Shown here: one piece after another, positions 15,631 through 24,160 of the stretch
Layout of the letters: the number at the start of each line of letters is the position of its first letter
Position numbering within the stretch: the first letter of the stretch is position 1
Source of the DNA: a bacterium
GTDB taxonomy: Bacteria > Vulcanimicrobiota > Vulcanimicrobiia > Eremiobacterales > Eremiobacteraceae
DNA length: 45,618 bases
Direction: 5' to 3'
NCBI GenBank assembly: GCA_902812405.1
Contig: CADDZI010000016.1
Span: forward strand, 1 to 45,618
Program-made: the position numbers and the translations under genes
Notes under the pieces: generated by a model
What the model saw: only the letters and a program-made list of their open reading frames with translations
Databases searched by the model: none
Told to the model about the DNA's origin: nothing

Positions 15631-16982
15631 TAGACCGGGTCTTTCTTGGGCAGCGTCCGTGCAGGATTGCCCGCCACGCGCTCCCCCGGAGGCACGTCGC
15701 GCAGGACGACCGACCCGGCTCCGGTCAGCGCGTGGTCGCCGACCTCGACCGGTGCCACGAGCGAGGAATTGGAACCGATGAAAGCCCCCTTGCCGATGCG
15801 GGTCTTGTTCTTCTTCTTACCGTCGTAGTTGCAGGTGATCGTTCCAGCGCCGATGTTCGCTCCCTCGCCCACATCCGCGTCTCCCAGGTAGGTCAGGTGC
15901 GAGGCCTTGGCGCCGGCCCCCACCCGCGTCTTCTTGGTCTCGACGAAATTGCCGATATGCGCTCCACGCTCGATGACGCTCTCGCCGCGCAGGTGGGCAA
16001 ACGGTCCTACCGTCGCCTCGTCGCCGATCGTCGAGTCGCGTACGTAGGACTGGATGACCGTGACCCGTGCACCGATCGTCGCGTTGATTGCCACCGTGTT
16101 CGGCCCGATGACACACCCCGGCCCAACGGTCGTCGCACCTTTCAGGTGTGTCTGGGGAAGCAGCGTCGTATCGCGCCCGATGCTCACCGTGTCGTCAACG
16201 TACGTCGCCGCCGGGTCCACGACGGTGACGCCATCGCGCATGTGCCGCTCAAGGATGCGCCGCTGGAGAATCTGACGGGCCCGCGCCAGTTCGACCCTGT
16301 CGTTGATACCCACGATGTCCTCCTCACGCTGCGCGGGCACCGTCTCGACGCCCTCACCGCGCCGTGCGAAAAACGCGATACAATCTGTCAGGTACAACTC
16401 GCGCTGAGCATTGTCGGGACTCAGCGCCACCACGGCCTCGCGCAGACGCGCCTGGTCAAAACAGTAAATGCCCGCGTTGACCTCGGCGATGCGTGCCTCC
16501 GCCGGCGTGGCGTCGCGGACCTCGACGATGCGCTCGACCCGGCCCGACGGATCGCGCAGGACGCGACCGAACCACGAATCCGGGCCCAGGTGCGCCGTTA
16601 CGCAGGCAACCGCGGCGCCGCTGTCCGCCCGCACCTTAGCCACCTGCGCCAGCAGGCCGGGCGGTACGAGCGGCATGTCGGCGCTGACAATGAGAAGCGG
16701 CGTATCGTCGGGCGCAAACGCGGCGAGAGCGGTCTGCACCGCGTGTCCGGTGCCTAGCTGCGGCTCCTGAACGACGAAGCGCAGGCCCATCGCCTCAACC
16801 CGGTCGCGCACCTCGGGGTTGGCCACGACGAGGACGTCGGTCGCCGGCACCTCGCGCACGGCCTGGACGACGTACGACAGCATCGGACGGCCGCATAGGT
16901 CGTGAAAGACTTTCGGCAAGGAGCTCTTCATGCGCGTGCCCTTGCCGGCGGCCAAGATGACGGCGCGAAGCGACTGGGACAT
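15630..16982 (-). CDS. glmU: Bifunctional GlmU: glucosamine-1-phosphate acetyltransferase / N-acetylglucosamine-1-phosphate uridylyltransferase
   Basis: Makes UDP-GlcNAc, the precursor of peptidoglycan and LPS. 450 aa, full length. The N-terminal uridylyltransferase has the nucleotide loop LAAGKGTRMKSSLPK (10-24), SADMPL and NAGIY motifs. The C-terminal left-handed beta-helix is visible as hexapeptide repeats from about residue 250, with the acetyltransferase signatures VGPFAHLRG, NFVETKKTRVG, KASHLTYLGDA and GAGTITCNYDGKKKNKT. It starts at ATG 16982, leaving no gap to the upstream gltX stop (16983), and overlaps the downstream GGDEF gene by one base. Confidence 0.97.
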   Translation of the reverse strand: MSQSLRAVILAAGKGTRMKSSLPKVFHDLCGRPMLSYVVQAVREVPATDVLVVANPEVRDRVEAMGLRFVVQEPQLGTGHAVQTALAAFAPDDTPLLIVSADMPLVPPGLLAQVAKVRADSGAAVACVTAHLGPDSWFGRVLRDPSGRVERIVEVRDATPAEARIAEVNAGIYCFDQARLREAVVALSPDNAQRELYLTDCIAFFARRGEGVETVPAQREEDIVGINDRVELARARQILQRRILERHMRDGVTVVDPAATYVDDTVSIGRDTTLLPQTHLKGATTVGPGCVIGPNTVAINATIGARVTVIQSYVRDSTIGDEATVGPFAHLRGESVIERGAHIGNFVETKKTRVGAGAKASHLTYLGDADVGEGANIGAGTITCNYDGKKKNKTRIGKGAFIGSNSSLVAPVEVGDHALTGAGSVVLRDVPPGERVAGNPARTLPKKDPV

Positions 16983-18530
16983 TTACGGGACGGTCGTCCG
17001 GGCCGCGGGCCGCGCATCCAACAGGTGCACGAGCGCGTCGATGCGGCGCAGAACACGCTCCTTGCCCAGGATGGCCAGAACCTGGAAGATGCCCGGGCTG
17101 ACCGCCTGACCGGTGACTGCCACCCGCAAGGGGTGGATGTAGTCCGACGCCTTGCACCCGCGCTCGGCGGCGAGGTCGCGGATAACCTTCTCGACCGTCG
17201 CCGCATCGAAGGCTGCGGTACCGGCCAATGCCGAGCGCACCTCGCGCAGACGCTCGACCGCCTCGCGACCAGCACAGTACTTCGCCAGAGCTTCCGGGGC
17301 CGGCACCACCGGCTCGTCCGTAAAGAAGTACGAGCCGAGTTCGAAAACCTCGACCACGGTTCGGACACGATCGTGGAAGAGCTCCGCAACCTTTTCGATG
17401 TACGCGTCATCGCGGGCCGGACCTGCGGTTTCCCCATCCGCCGGCCGCTGGGCCAACAGTTCGCGCATGCGGCGGGCCAGCTCGGCGGCGGGGCGGGCCT
17501 TGATGTATTCCCGGTTCATCCAGTTGAGTTTGGCCGTGTCGAAGATCGCCGGGTGCTTGACGACGCCCCCCAGGTCGAACAGCCGGATCAGATCGTCGCG
17601 CGACAGGATCTCGCGGTTGTCACCCGGCGACCACCCCAAAAGCGCCAGGAAGTTAACGACCGCATCCGGCACGTAGCCCATCGCAGCATACTCGTTGAGC
17701 GACGTGGCGCCGTCGCGCTTACTCAACTTGCGCCGTTGCTGATTCAAGATGATGGGCAGGTGGGCAAAGTGAGGCGGCTGCCAGCCCATCGCCTCGTAGA
17801 TCAGCTGCTGCTTGGGCGTGTTGGCCAGGTGCTCTTCACCCCGGATGACGTGGCTGATCGCCATGTCGTGATCGTCCACCGCAGCAGCCAGGTTGTAGAG
17901 TGCCCGTCCGTCGCCGGTCACGAGCACGAAGTCCTCCACCATCACGCCGGGGAACGTCACCCTGCCCCGCACGAGGTCGTCGACGACGAAATCCCGGCCG
18001 GGCGGGACGCGCAGACGCAACGCGGGCGCGCGCTCCTCCCGCAGAGCTGCCAACCGGCCGGCATCCAGCGTGCGGCATTCACAGACAGTGCGCGGGGCGC
18101 CTGCAGCCTGCTTCGGGCCTTCCGCGCGGGCGGGCGCCACTGCCGGGAGCTGCTGCGCTTCGTCTTCGTCTTCATTGTCGTCGGCCGGGCGCTGGCTGCA
18201 AAAACACTCGTACGCCGCCCCCCGTTCGTGCAGCGCTTGCGCCACCTCGCGGTGGCGCTGGGCACGCAGGCTTTGCAGGTACGGTGCGTACGGGCCGCCG
18301 CGGTCCGGCCCCTCATCCCACTCCAGTCCCAGCCAGCGCAAGCCCTCGTAGATGGCGTTGACGTACTCGGGGCGATTGCGCGCCACATCGGTGTCCTCGA
18401 CGCGCAGAACGAACGCACCGCCGTGATGCCGGGCGAAGAGCCAGTTAAAGAGCGCGGTGCGCGCGCCGCCGACGTGCAAGTAACCCGTCGGGCTGGGGGC
18501 AAACCGTACCCGCACGCCGCCCGCGGTCAA
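16983..18530 (-). CDS. gltX: Glutamyl-tRNA synthetase
   Basis: Class I synthetase charging tRNA-Glu; 515 aa if started at TTG 18530, which has GGAG ten bases upstream; a GTG at 18515 (510 aa) is the alternative. The frame is open further upstream only because it runs through the mutase small-subunit gene. Motifs: APSPTGYLHVGGARTAL (11-27, HIGH), an RVEDTD motif, and KLSKRDGA (KMSKS). The zinc-type CxC...CxC pair is at 109/111 and 150/152, with an acidic insertion between (ADDNEDEDE, 116-124), longer than in E. coli. Whether it is discriminating or also charges tRNA-Gln cannot be decided from the sequence. Confidence 0.93.
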   Translation of the reverse strand: MTAGGVRVRFAPSPTGYLHVGGARTALFNWLFARHHGGAFVLRVEDTDVARNRPEYVNAIYEGLRWLGLEWDEGPDRGGPYAPYLQSLRAQRHREVAQALHERGAAYECFCSQRPADDNEDEDEAQQLPAVAPARAEGPKQAAGAPRTVCECRTLDAGRLAALREERAPALRLRVPPGRDFVVDDLVRGRVTFPGVMVEDFVLVTGDGRALYNLAAAVDDHDMAISHVIRGEEHLANTPKQQLIYEAMGWQPPHFAHLPIILNQQRRKLSKRDGATSLNEYAAMGYVPDAVVNFLALLGWSPGDNREILSRDDLIRLFDLGGVVKHPAIFDTAKLNWMNREYIKARPAAELARRMRELLAQRPADGETAGPARDDAYIEKVAELFHDRVRTVVEVFELGSYFFTDEPVVPAPEALAKYCAGREAVERLREVRSALAGTAAFDAATVEKVIRDLAAERGCKASDYIHPLRVAVTGQAVSPGIFQVLAILGKERVLRRIDALVHLLDARPAARTTVP

Positions 18531-18535
18531 GCGGC

Positions 18536-18943
18536 CTACGCTCCGACCCGCTTGCCGCACTCGCGGCGCACGAAGTCGATGATGGCGGCGATGGGAGTCC
18601 CCGGCGTGAAGACGGCCGCGACCCCCGCATCCAGCAACGGCTTGACGTCTTCGGCGGGAATCGTGCCGCCCCCGAAGAGGACGATGTCCTGCGCGCCGTT
18701 TTCGACCAGCAGCTGCTTGATGCGCGGGAAGAGCGTCATGTGCGCACCGGAGAGCACGGACAGCCCGATGCCGTCCACGTCCTCCTGAATGGCCGCCTCG
18801 ACGACTTGTTCGGGCGTCTGGTGCAGGCCGGTGTAAATCACCTCGCACCCCGCGTCACGCAGGGCTCGCGCGATGACTTTGGCACCCCGGTCGTGTCCGT
18901 CCAGACCGGCCTTGGCGACCAAGATGCGGATCGGACGGGCCAC
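18536..18943 (-). CDS. mcmA2: Methylmalonyl-CoA mutase small subunit (B12-binding domain protein)
   Basis: 135 aa, a stand-alone cobalamin-binding domain. The base-off B12 motif is intact: [11 protein letters not shown] (DxHxxG, with His as lower cobalt ligand), followed by GLSVLSGAH and [11 protein letters not shown]. It pairs with the catalytic large subunit encoded immediately upstream (1-bp gap between the genes) to isomerise methylmalonyl-CoA and succinyl-CoA. The split large/small arrangement is the archaeal/actinobacterial-like form rather than the fused MutB of enterobacteria. The gltX TTG start lies 6 bases after its stop. Confidence 0.92.
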   Translation of the reverse strand: MARPIRILVAKAGLDGHDRGAKVIARALRDAGCEVIYTGLHQTPEQVVEAAIQEDVDGIGLSVLSGAHMTLFPRIKQLLVENGAQDIVLFGGGTIPAEDVKPLLDAGVAAVFTPGTPIAAIIDFVRRECGKRVGA

Positions 18944-18944
18944 G

Positions 18945-20651
18945 TCAGATCACCGCCGGCTCGCGGTAGCGCCCGAAGATGGGCACGAGCGATTCGGAGA
19001 TTTCACCCAACGTGGCTTTGTTGCGCACGCAGTCGATGTAGTGCGGCATGAGGTTGGCCCCGCTCTTGGCGGCCTCCACCAGGCGGTCGAGCGCGGCGCG
19101 CGTCGCCTCCGGATCGCGCGCCGCCCGGAAGGCCTGAACACGCCGGCACTGCTCCAGCTCCACCTCGCGGTCGATCTTGAGCAGCGGAATCTGCTCTTCT
19201 TCTTCTTGCACGAACTCGTTGACCCCGACGATGATGCGCTCGCCGCTTTCGATTTCGCGCTGGTAGCGGTACGAGGCGTCGGCAATCTCGCGCTGGAAGA
19301 AACCGGCGTGGATGGCCGGGATGACCCCGCCCAATTCGCGGATGCGCTCGAAGTACCGCTCGGCCTGCTCCTCCATCTCGGACGTCAACTTCTCGACGTA
19401 GTACGACCCGCCCAGAGGGTCGATGACGTTGCTGACGCCGGTCTCGTAGGCGATGATTTGCTGCGTGCGCAGCGCGATCTGGGCGTTCTTCTGCGTGGGC
19501 AGCGCCAGGACTTCGTCCAGGGAATTGGTGTGCAGCGACTGGGTGCCGCCCAGCACCGCGGCCAGCGCCTGGAACGCCACACGCATGATGTTGTTCTCGG
19601 CTTGCTGCGCGGTGGCCGAGCAGCCCGCGGTCTGGGTGTGGAAGCGCAGCGTCCAGGAGCGGGGATCTTTGGCCTTGTAGCGCTCCCGCATGTGGCGCGC
19701 CCAGATGCGGCGCGCCGCCCGGTACTTGGCGATTTCCTCGAAGAAGTCGGAGTGGGCGTTGAAGAAAAACGACAGGCGCGGGGCAAACTGGTCGACGTCC
19801 ATGCCGGCGGCGATGCCGGCCTCGACGTAGGCGAACCCGTCGGCCAGCGTAAACGCCAGCTCTTGGACCGCGGTCGAGCCCGCCTCGCGAATGTGGTAGC
19901 CGGAGATCGAAATCGTGTTCCACTTCGGCACGTGACGCGAGCAGTAGGCCATCATGTCGGTGACGATGCGCAGGGACGGCTCGGGCGGGTAAATCCACTC
20001 CTTCTGCGCGATGTACTCCTTGAGAATGTCGGCCTGCAAGGTGCCCGTGAGGCGCTCCTGGGGTACGCCTTGCTCCTCGGCGCACACGATGTACATGGCA
20101 AGCGCAATCGGCGCCGTGCAGTTGATCGTCATGGAGGTCGAGATGCGGCCCAGATCAATGCCGGCCATGAGGTCCTGCATGTCCTGCAGCGTACACACCG
20201 CCACGCCGCACTTTCCCACCTCGCCTAGCGCCCGTGGGTGATCGGAGTCGTAGCCCATGAGGGTCGGCATGTCAAAGGCCACGGACAGACCGGTCTGGCC
20301 CTGCGAGAGCAGGAAGTGGAAACGCTCGTTGGTTTGCTTGGCCGTCCCAAATCCCGCGAACTGGCGCATCGTCCACAGCCGCCCGCGGTACATCGTTGCG
20401 TGGATGCCACGGGTGTACGGGTACTGCCCGGGATAGCCCAGGTCGCGTTCGTAGTCCAGGCCCGCGACGTCGTCGGGGCCATACAACGGCTGGAGCGGGT
20501 GGTCGGAAATCGTCCGGTCGATGGCACCCGGGCGCTTGGCCCCCGCCGCAAACTGCTCTTCCCACGCAGCGCGGGCCGCCGTCCGTCCAGCCGGAGTGCG
20601 AGCCTGGCCGTTGCCGGTTTGGCCGTTGGTCTTCGTCTTCTTGACGCTCAC
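18945..20651 (-). CDS. mcmA1: Methylmalonyl-CoA mutase large (catalytic) subunit
   Basis: 568 aa, TIM-barrel acyl-CoA mutase of the split type; start is GTG at 20651 (20645-20650 has no strong Shine-Dalgarno). Family motifs: [61 protein letters not shown]. At the places that separate methylmalonyl-CoA from isobutyryl-CoA mutases, this protein has Tyr (in ATMY) and Arg (in PSLRIV), as in methylmalonyl-CoA mutases. Downstream is the B12-binding subunit and upstream cobO, which supplies the cofactor. No MeaB-type GTPase chaperone or epimerase gene is seen in this window. Likely role: propionate/odd-chain metabolism. Confidence 0.92.
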   Translation of the reverse strand: MSVKKTKTNGQTGNGQARTPAGRTAARAAWEEQFAAGAKRPGAIDRTISDHPLQPLYGPDDVAGLDYERDLGYPGQYPYTRGIHATMYRGRLWTMRQFAGFGTAKQTNERFHFLLSQGQTGLSVAFDMPTLMGYDSDHPRALGEVGKCGVAVCTLQDMQDLMAGIDLGRISTSMTINCTAPIALAMYIVCAEEQGVPQERLTGTLQADILKEYIAQKEWIYPPEPSLRIVTDMMAYCSRHVPKWNTISISGYHIREAGSTAVQELAFTLADGFAYVEAGIAAGMDVDQFAPRLSFFFNAHSDFFEEIAKYRAARRIWARHMRERYKAKDPRSWTLRFHTQTAGCSATAQQAENNIMRVAFQALAAVLGGTQSLHTNSLDEVLALPTQKNAQIALRTQQIIAYETGVSNVIDPLGGSYYVEKLTSEMEEQAERYFERIRELGGVIPAIHAGFFQREIADASYRYQREIESGERIIVGVNEFVQEEEEQIPLLKIDREVELEQCRRVQAFRAARDPEATRAALDRLVEAAKSGANLMPHYIDCVRNKATLGEISESLVPIFGRYREPAVI

Positions 20652-20741
20652 GAGCTGCTCACGCTTTCTTCTTTTTTACGACTCCCGCTATGCGTACTAT
20701 AGCATACGGTCTGGGCGCCCCGCGGCGCCACGCGACCTGCG

Positions 20742-21320
20742 TCAGAACTCGATGCCGACGCGGGCCGGCACGTTCTTGCTGTAGGGGTGCTTGAGATCGG
20801 TCACCACGTTGACGTAATCGGCCAGATCGATGATAGCCTGGGGCGCGTCGCGGCCGGTCAGAACGACCTCGACGTGACGGGGCTTGCGGCGCAAAAGGTC
20901 CGCCACGGCCTCCACCGGCACGAGACCGAAGTTCATCGCGACGTTGACTTCATCCAAGATGACGACGTTGTAATCGCCCGAGAGAACGGCCTGGCGTGCC
21001 GCCTCGAGGCCGGCCTGCGCTCGCGCCACCTGTTCGGGTTCCGGGTTTTTGGGGTCGACGAACCGGTCGAGTCCATACTGTTCGATCTCGAGCTCGGGCA
21101 GGCGTTCGCGCACGAGGATCTCACCGTAGAACGGGTCACCCTTCATGAATTGAATCATCTTCACCCGGTGGCGGTGGCCGATGGCCCTCAGTGCCAGTCC
21201 CAAAGCAGCCGTCGTCTTCCCCTTCCCCGGGCCCGTGTTGACCATGACGAGGCCGAGCGGCCGTTCGTCGGAGCGCTTTTTCTGCCAGGGGTGGGGTGTC
21301 TTGTAGTCTTCCTTAACCAC
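20742..21320 (-). CDS. cobO: Cob(I)yrinic acid a,c-diamide adenosyltransferase (CobO/BtuR type)
   Basis: Transfers the adenosyl group of ATP to cob(I)alamin or its precursors to form the coenzyme B12 upper ligand. 192 aa, full length, start GTG 21320. The P-loop is GPGKGKTT (30-37), followed by FMKGDPFYGE, a Walker-B-like VVILDEVNVAMNFGLV and VVLTGRDAP, all standard for the family. It is the first gene of the minus-strand run cobO - mutase large - mutase small - gltX - glmU - GGDEF. A 90-bp gap with a GC-rich inverted repeat (GGCGCC/GGCGCC near 20713-20729) separates it from the mutase gene, so co-transcription there is likely but not certain. Confidence 0.93.
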   Translation of the reverse strand: MVKEDYKTPHPWQKKRSDERPLGLVMVNTGPGKGKTTAALGLALRAIGHRHRVKMIQFMKGDPFYGEILVRERLPELEIEQYGLDRFVDPKNPEPEQVARAQAGLEAARQAVLSGDYNVVILDEVNVAMNFGLVPVEAVADLLRRKPRHVEVVLTGRDAPQAIIDLADYVNVVTDLKHPYSKNVPARVGIEF

Positions 21321-21446
21321 GCCGCCTGCGCTTTTCGCGCCGACGGCGGGCCCGGCCTTTGGAACGCCGTCACCGGCCCGCCCTGCGGGCCCAGCCCGGC
21401 CCCGTGCCCCGGTCGCGCTGCCCCCGGCCTTTGCGACCTTGTCCTT

Positions 21447-21474
21447 TTGACAAAAGCCGCGGCCATGCTATAAT
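21447..21474 (+). promoter_or_regulatory. Consensus sigma-70 promoter of the infC-rpmI-rplT cluster
   Basis: TTGACA (21447-21452) and TATAAT (21469-21474) with a 16-bp spacer; both hexamers match consensus exactly. The start should be near 21481, giving a leader of about 180 nt before infC. Confidence 0.88.
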
Positions 21475-21577
21475 CCCAGGGCAACGACTACCCTTCGCAC
21501 CGGCCGGCGCCACGCGCAGCCTGACCGGTTCGAAAGACGAAGGCAGCGAACGACGCTTCGTGTTACTTTGTCACGGT

Positions 21578-21608
21578 AGCCTGCACAAGCGGGCTTTTTC
21601 TTTTGACC
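21578..21608 (+). terminator. Rho-independent terminator within the infC leader (attenuator)
   Basis: Stem AGCCTGC / GCGGGCT (one G-U pair) with loop ACAA, followed by TTTTTCTTTT. It lies between the consensus promoter and infC, about 60 nt before the coding region, so it is positioned to attenuate transcription. An upstream inverted repeat ACGAAG / CTTCGT (21536-21541 and 21555-21560) might compete, but I cannot show a specific anti-terminator. The rest of the 343-bp gene-free stretch between cobO and infC shows nothing else. Confidence 0.78.
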
Positions 21609-21663
21609 AAGGAGGCCAACCGCATCCATAAACCAGTGAACCGGGGCCGGGGAGCGCGCGCTC

Positions 21664-22257
21664 ATTAGCCGTCAGTTCCGCGTCAACGAACAAATTCGGG
21701 TGCCTCAAGTCCGCGTCATCGCGGACGACGGCACGCAGCTGGGCATCATGACAACGGGCGATGCCCTCATGTTGGCCCGCGAGCGGGGGGTTGACCTCAT
21801 CGAGGTGTCTCCCAACGCGGTCCCGCCCGTCTGCCGCCTGGACGACTACGGCCGGCTGCGCTACGAACAGAATAAGAAAGACCGCGAAGCGCGCCGTAAG
21901 GCACACAGCATGGAGTTGCGCGAAGTCAAGCTGCGGCCGAAGATCGAGGACCACGACTACCAGGTCAAGGTCCACACGGCGGAGCGCCTGCTCTTCAACG
22001 GCGACAAGGTGAAGGTGACAATCATGTTCCGCGGCCGCGAGATCGCCTATGCCCAGCAGGGCCGCAAGCTGCTGGAGCGGATGGCAACCGATACGGCGCG
22101 TTTTGCGACCGTCGAGCGCGAGCCGCGGCTGGAGGGGCGCAACATGTTCATGATTTTGTCGCCCCGCCAGGACGTCATCGCGGCCCAAGCCGGTGGCCAC
22201 AAAGCACAGCAACCGGCGGTCACGCCGCCCCGGGCCGCAGCCGGCAAACAGGCCTGA
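21664..22257 (+). CDS. infC: Translation initiation factor IF-3 (non-canonical ATT start)
   Basis: Binds the 30S subunit and checks start-codon and initiator-tRNA pairing. 197 aa if begun at ATT 21664, nine bases after GGGGAG. An in-frame TGA at 21637-21639 and no ATG/GTG/TTG before 21700 leave ATT as the only start that keeps the conserved [12 protein letters not shown]-type N-terminus; starting at GTG 21700 would remove it. The rest is standard: [48 protein letters not shown]-like, and [15 protein letters not shown] as infC start is known from E. coli and underlies IF3 autoregulation. A better Shine-Dalgarno with ATC lies upstream but one base out of frame; see findings. Confidence 0.93.
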   Translation: MSRQFRVNEQIRVPQVRVIADDGTQLGIMTTGDALMLARERGVDLIEVSPNAVPPVCRLDDYGRLRYEQNKKDREARRKAHSMELREVKLRPKIEDHDYQVKVHTAERLLFNGDKVKVTIMFRGREIAYAQQGRKLLERMATDTARFATVEREPRLEGRNMFMILSPRQDVIAAQAGGHKAQQPAVTPPRAAAGKQA

Positions 22258-22350
22258 ACGGATCGGGTGCAGGGCGAAAGGCCGGACGCAAAGGCTAGGC
22301 GGCGACCGGTACGGCACGAGACCGCCCGAAGCATGCAGCCAGACGGCAGC

Positions 22351-22412
22351 GGTTCACAAGGCGGTAGGTTTACGAGGCGGCGGTTCGCAAGGCGGCACTT
22401 TACGAGCGGGGA
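22351..22412 (+). repeat. Four 15-16-bp imperfect tandem repeats before rpmI
   Basis: Units at 22351-22366, 22367-22381, 22382-22397 and 22398-22412 follow the pattern GGTT(C/T)(A/G)C(A/G)AGGCGG(C/T). They occupy much of the 172-bp infC-rpmI gap, ending at the rpmI ribosome-binding region. Confidence 0.6.
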
Positions 22413-22429
22413 GTTGTGAAGAGAGCAAG

Positions 22430-22636
22430 ATGGCAAAATTGAAGACACACCGGGGAGCAGCCAAGCGCGTCAAGGTGACGGCGCGCGGCAAGTTCCTTCG
22501 CGAGCGCCAGTTCTCCGGATGCAGCCACATTCTGACCAAGAAGCCGCCCAAGCGCATCCGGCGCTTCCGCAAGCAGGTCGTCGTCGATCAGACCGACGTG
22601 CCGCGCTTGCGCCGCCAGCTGCCGTACGCGTCCTAA
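22430..22636 (+). CDS. rpmI: Ribosomal protein L35 (bL35)
   Basis: 68 aa, highly basic, with the L35 signature [21 protein letters not shown] split across residues 1-20 and the C-terminal [30 protein letters not shown] region in the usual place. The ATG at 22430 is chosen because family members start with MxKLKTH; the longer open frame from 22193 is chance read-through of the infC-rpmI gap. It sits between infC and rplT as in most bacteria and is part of the large ribosomal subunit. Confidence 0.97.
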   Translation: MAKLKTHRGAAKRVKVTARGKFLRERQFSGCSHILTKKPPKRIRRFRKQVVVDQTDVPRLRRQLPYAS

Positions 22637-22744
22637 CATCCGCCGGGCGGCGCGCCGGCCGGCCTGCGCCGAACGCCGGGATACCCGGCCCATCACTGCG
22701 CCGGGCCGCCGCACTGCCGCACTCACGAAGGAGAGACCGAGCAC

Positions 22745-23122
22745 ATGTCACGCGTCAAACGCGGCGTCATCGCCAAGAAGAAGCATAAGAAGGTTCTCAA
22801 GGCCGCCAAAGGCTTTCGCGGCGCGCGCCGGCGCACGTTCCGTGCGGCCAACGAGGCGCTCTTGCATTCGCTCAGTTATGCCTTTCGCGATCGCCGCAAT
22901 CGTAAACGCGACTTTCGCGCCCTGTGGATTGCCCGCATCAACGCGGCGGCCCGGTCGGAGGGTCTCACGTACAGCCGGCTGGTCAGCGGCTTGAAGAAAG
23001 AAGGCCTGGCGCTCAACCGCAAAGTGCTGGCCGACTTGGCGGTCAACGACCAGGCTGCGTTTTCGGCGCTGTTGGCCATCGCCAAAAAGCACCTCCCGGC
23101 ATCGCCCGCCGCGCAAGCCTAA
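22745..23122 (+). CDS. rplT: Ribosomal protein L20 (bL20)
   Basis: 125 aa, full length, begins [19 protein letters not shown] and continues [18 protein letters not shown], the conserved rRNA-binding N-terminus; the globular C-terminal part ([27 protein letters not shown] split over 73-100) is standard. Ribosome binding site AAGGAGAG lies upstream. L20 is an early 50S assembly protein and, in several bacteria, represses this operon. After the stop, a short hairpin GATTCTC/GAGAGTC (23131-23147) has no T-run. Confidence 0.97.
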   Translation: MSRVKRGVIAKKKHKKVLKAAKGFRGARRRTFRAANEALLHSLSYAFRDRRNRKRDFRALWIARINAAARSEGLTYSRLVSGLKKEGLALNRKVLADLAVNDQAAFSALLAIAKKHLPASPAAQA

Positions 23123-23206
23123 GACCGGATTCTCGGTGAGAGTCTTGGGCGCACAGGCCACCGTGCGTGCACGACAAAGGTGCCTATCCCTTAACGCGCA
23201 TTCGCG

Positions 23207-24139
23207 GTGAGCGAGCAGCAAGAAGACGCAGCTCGTGGGGCCGGCCCGCACCGGCGGGCCCGCACGGGCCACGCCCCCGACAAGGCCGACCCGGAAGAGG
23301 CTGGGTTTCACCACCGCGCGGTTCGCGAGGCGCGCTTGCTGCACGTCAAAAAGCACCGTCAGATACGGCGGTGCTTTCTCGTCGAGGGGCCGGCACTCGT
23401 CGAAGCCGCGCTCGACGCCGGCGTGCGGCTCGAGCGGGTCTTTGCGCAACGAGATACCTGTCCGCCTGCTCTGGTGCAGCGCCTGAGGGGATACCCAGAC
23501 GTGCCTGTCGTCTTCGTCAGTGCTCGCACCCTGACATCGCTGGCGCAGACGCAAACGCCGCAGGGCGTGGTTGCCGTTGCCCCGTTCCTGCATCGGCCGG
23601 CCGCGGATCTGGCAAATCTCGTGTCGCCGGCGGGGCCGGCGGTCGTCCTGGCCCTGCCGAGCCTCTCCGACCCCGGCAACGCCGGTACACTCTTGCGCAG
23701 CGCCGAAGCGTTCGGTGCCTGTGCGGTGTGCTTTGGCCGCCAGGCGGTCGAACCGTATAACGACAAGGTCGTGCGCGCGTCGATGGGGTCGCTGTTCCGG
23801 CTGCCCGTCGTGTGCTACGGCGAGTGGGCGGAGCTCGCGGCGGCGGCCGAACGTGCCGGGCTGCGCATCGTTGCGGCCGAACGCGAGGGAGAGGATGTGA
23901 GGGCGGTCACTCTGCCCGAGCGGTCCTTACTCGTCATCGGCCACGAGCGCCGGGGACTGGGCGGGATTCCCCGGGAGGACGTCCACCTGCAGGTCGCCAT
24001 CCCCCACGCCCCCAGCGTCGAGTCTCTCAACGCAGCGGTGGCGGGATCGATTCTTCTCTACGAGTTGGACCGGCGCCGGCATCTGCCGGCGGCGGAGACG
24101 GTGCCGGCTGCTGCAAGAGTGAGAACACCTGCCGGATGA
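23207..24139 (+). CDS. TrmH/SpoU family RNA 2'-O-methyltransferase
   Basis: S-adenosylmethionine-dependent 2'-O-ribose methyltransferase of the SPOUT class acting on rRNA or tRNA; 310 aa from GTG 23207. After a hydrophilic N-terminal tail (1-35), there is the SpoU substrate-binding domain (about 40-125, KKHRQIRRCFLVEGPALVEAAL) and the knotted catalytic domain with motif 1 LSDPGNAGTLLRSAEAFG, motif 2 VIGHERRGLGG and motif 3 SVESLNAAVAGSILLYE. It occupies the position between rplT and pheS where many bacteria carry such a gene (TsnR/RlmB-like). The modified nucleotide cannot be predicted. Confidence 0.92.
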   Translation: MSEQQEDAARGAGPHRRARTGHAPDKADPEEAGFHHRAVREARLLHVKKHRQIRRCFLVEGPALVEAALDAGVRLERVFAQRDTCPPALVQRLRGYPDVPVVFVSARTLTSLAQTQTPQGVVAVAPFLHRPAADLANLVSPAGPAVVLALPSLSDPGNAGTLLRSAEAFGACAVCFGRQAVEPYNDKVVRASMGSLFRLPVVCYGEWAELAAAAERAGLRIVAAEREGEDVRAVTLPERSLLVIGHERRGLGGIPREDVHLQVAIPHAPSVESLNAAVAGSILLYELDRRRHLPAAETVPAAARVRTPAG

Positions 24140-24160
24140 TTTGTCAAGCCCCCCGCGACC

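Noticed and set aside
21483-21577. tRNA-like sequence in the infC leader (GGTTCGA)
   Set aside because: The TTCGA segment is isolated; no acceptor stem or anticodon arm can be built around it.
23131-23155. Terminator after rplT
   Set aside because: A short hairpin with a G-U pair is present but no T-run follows, so termination is not supported.
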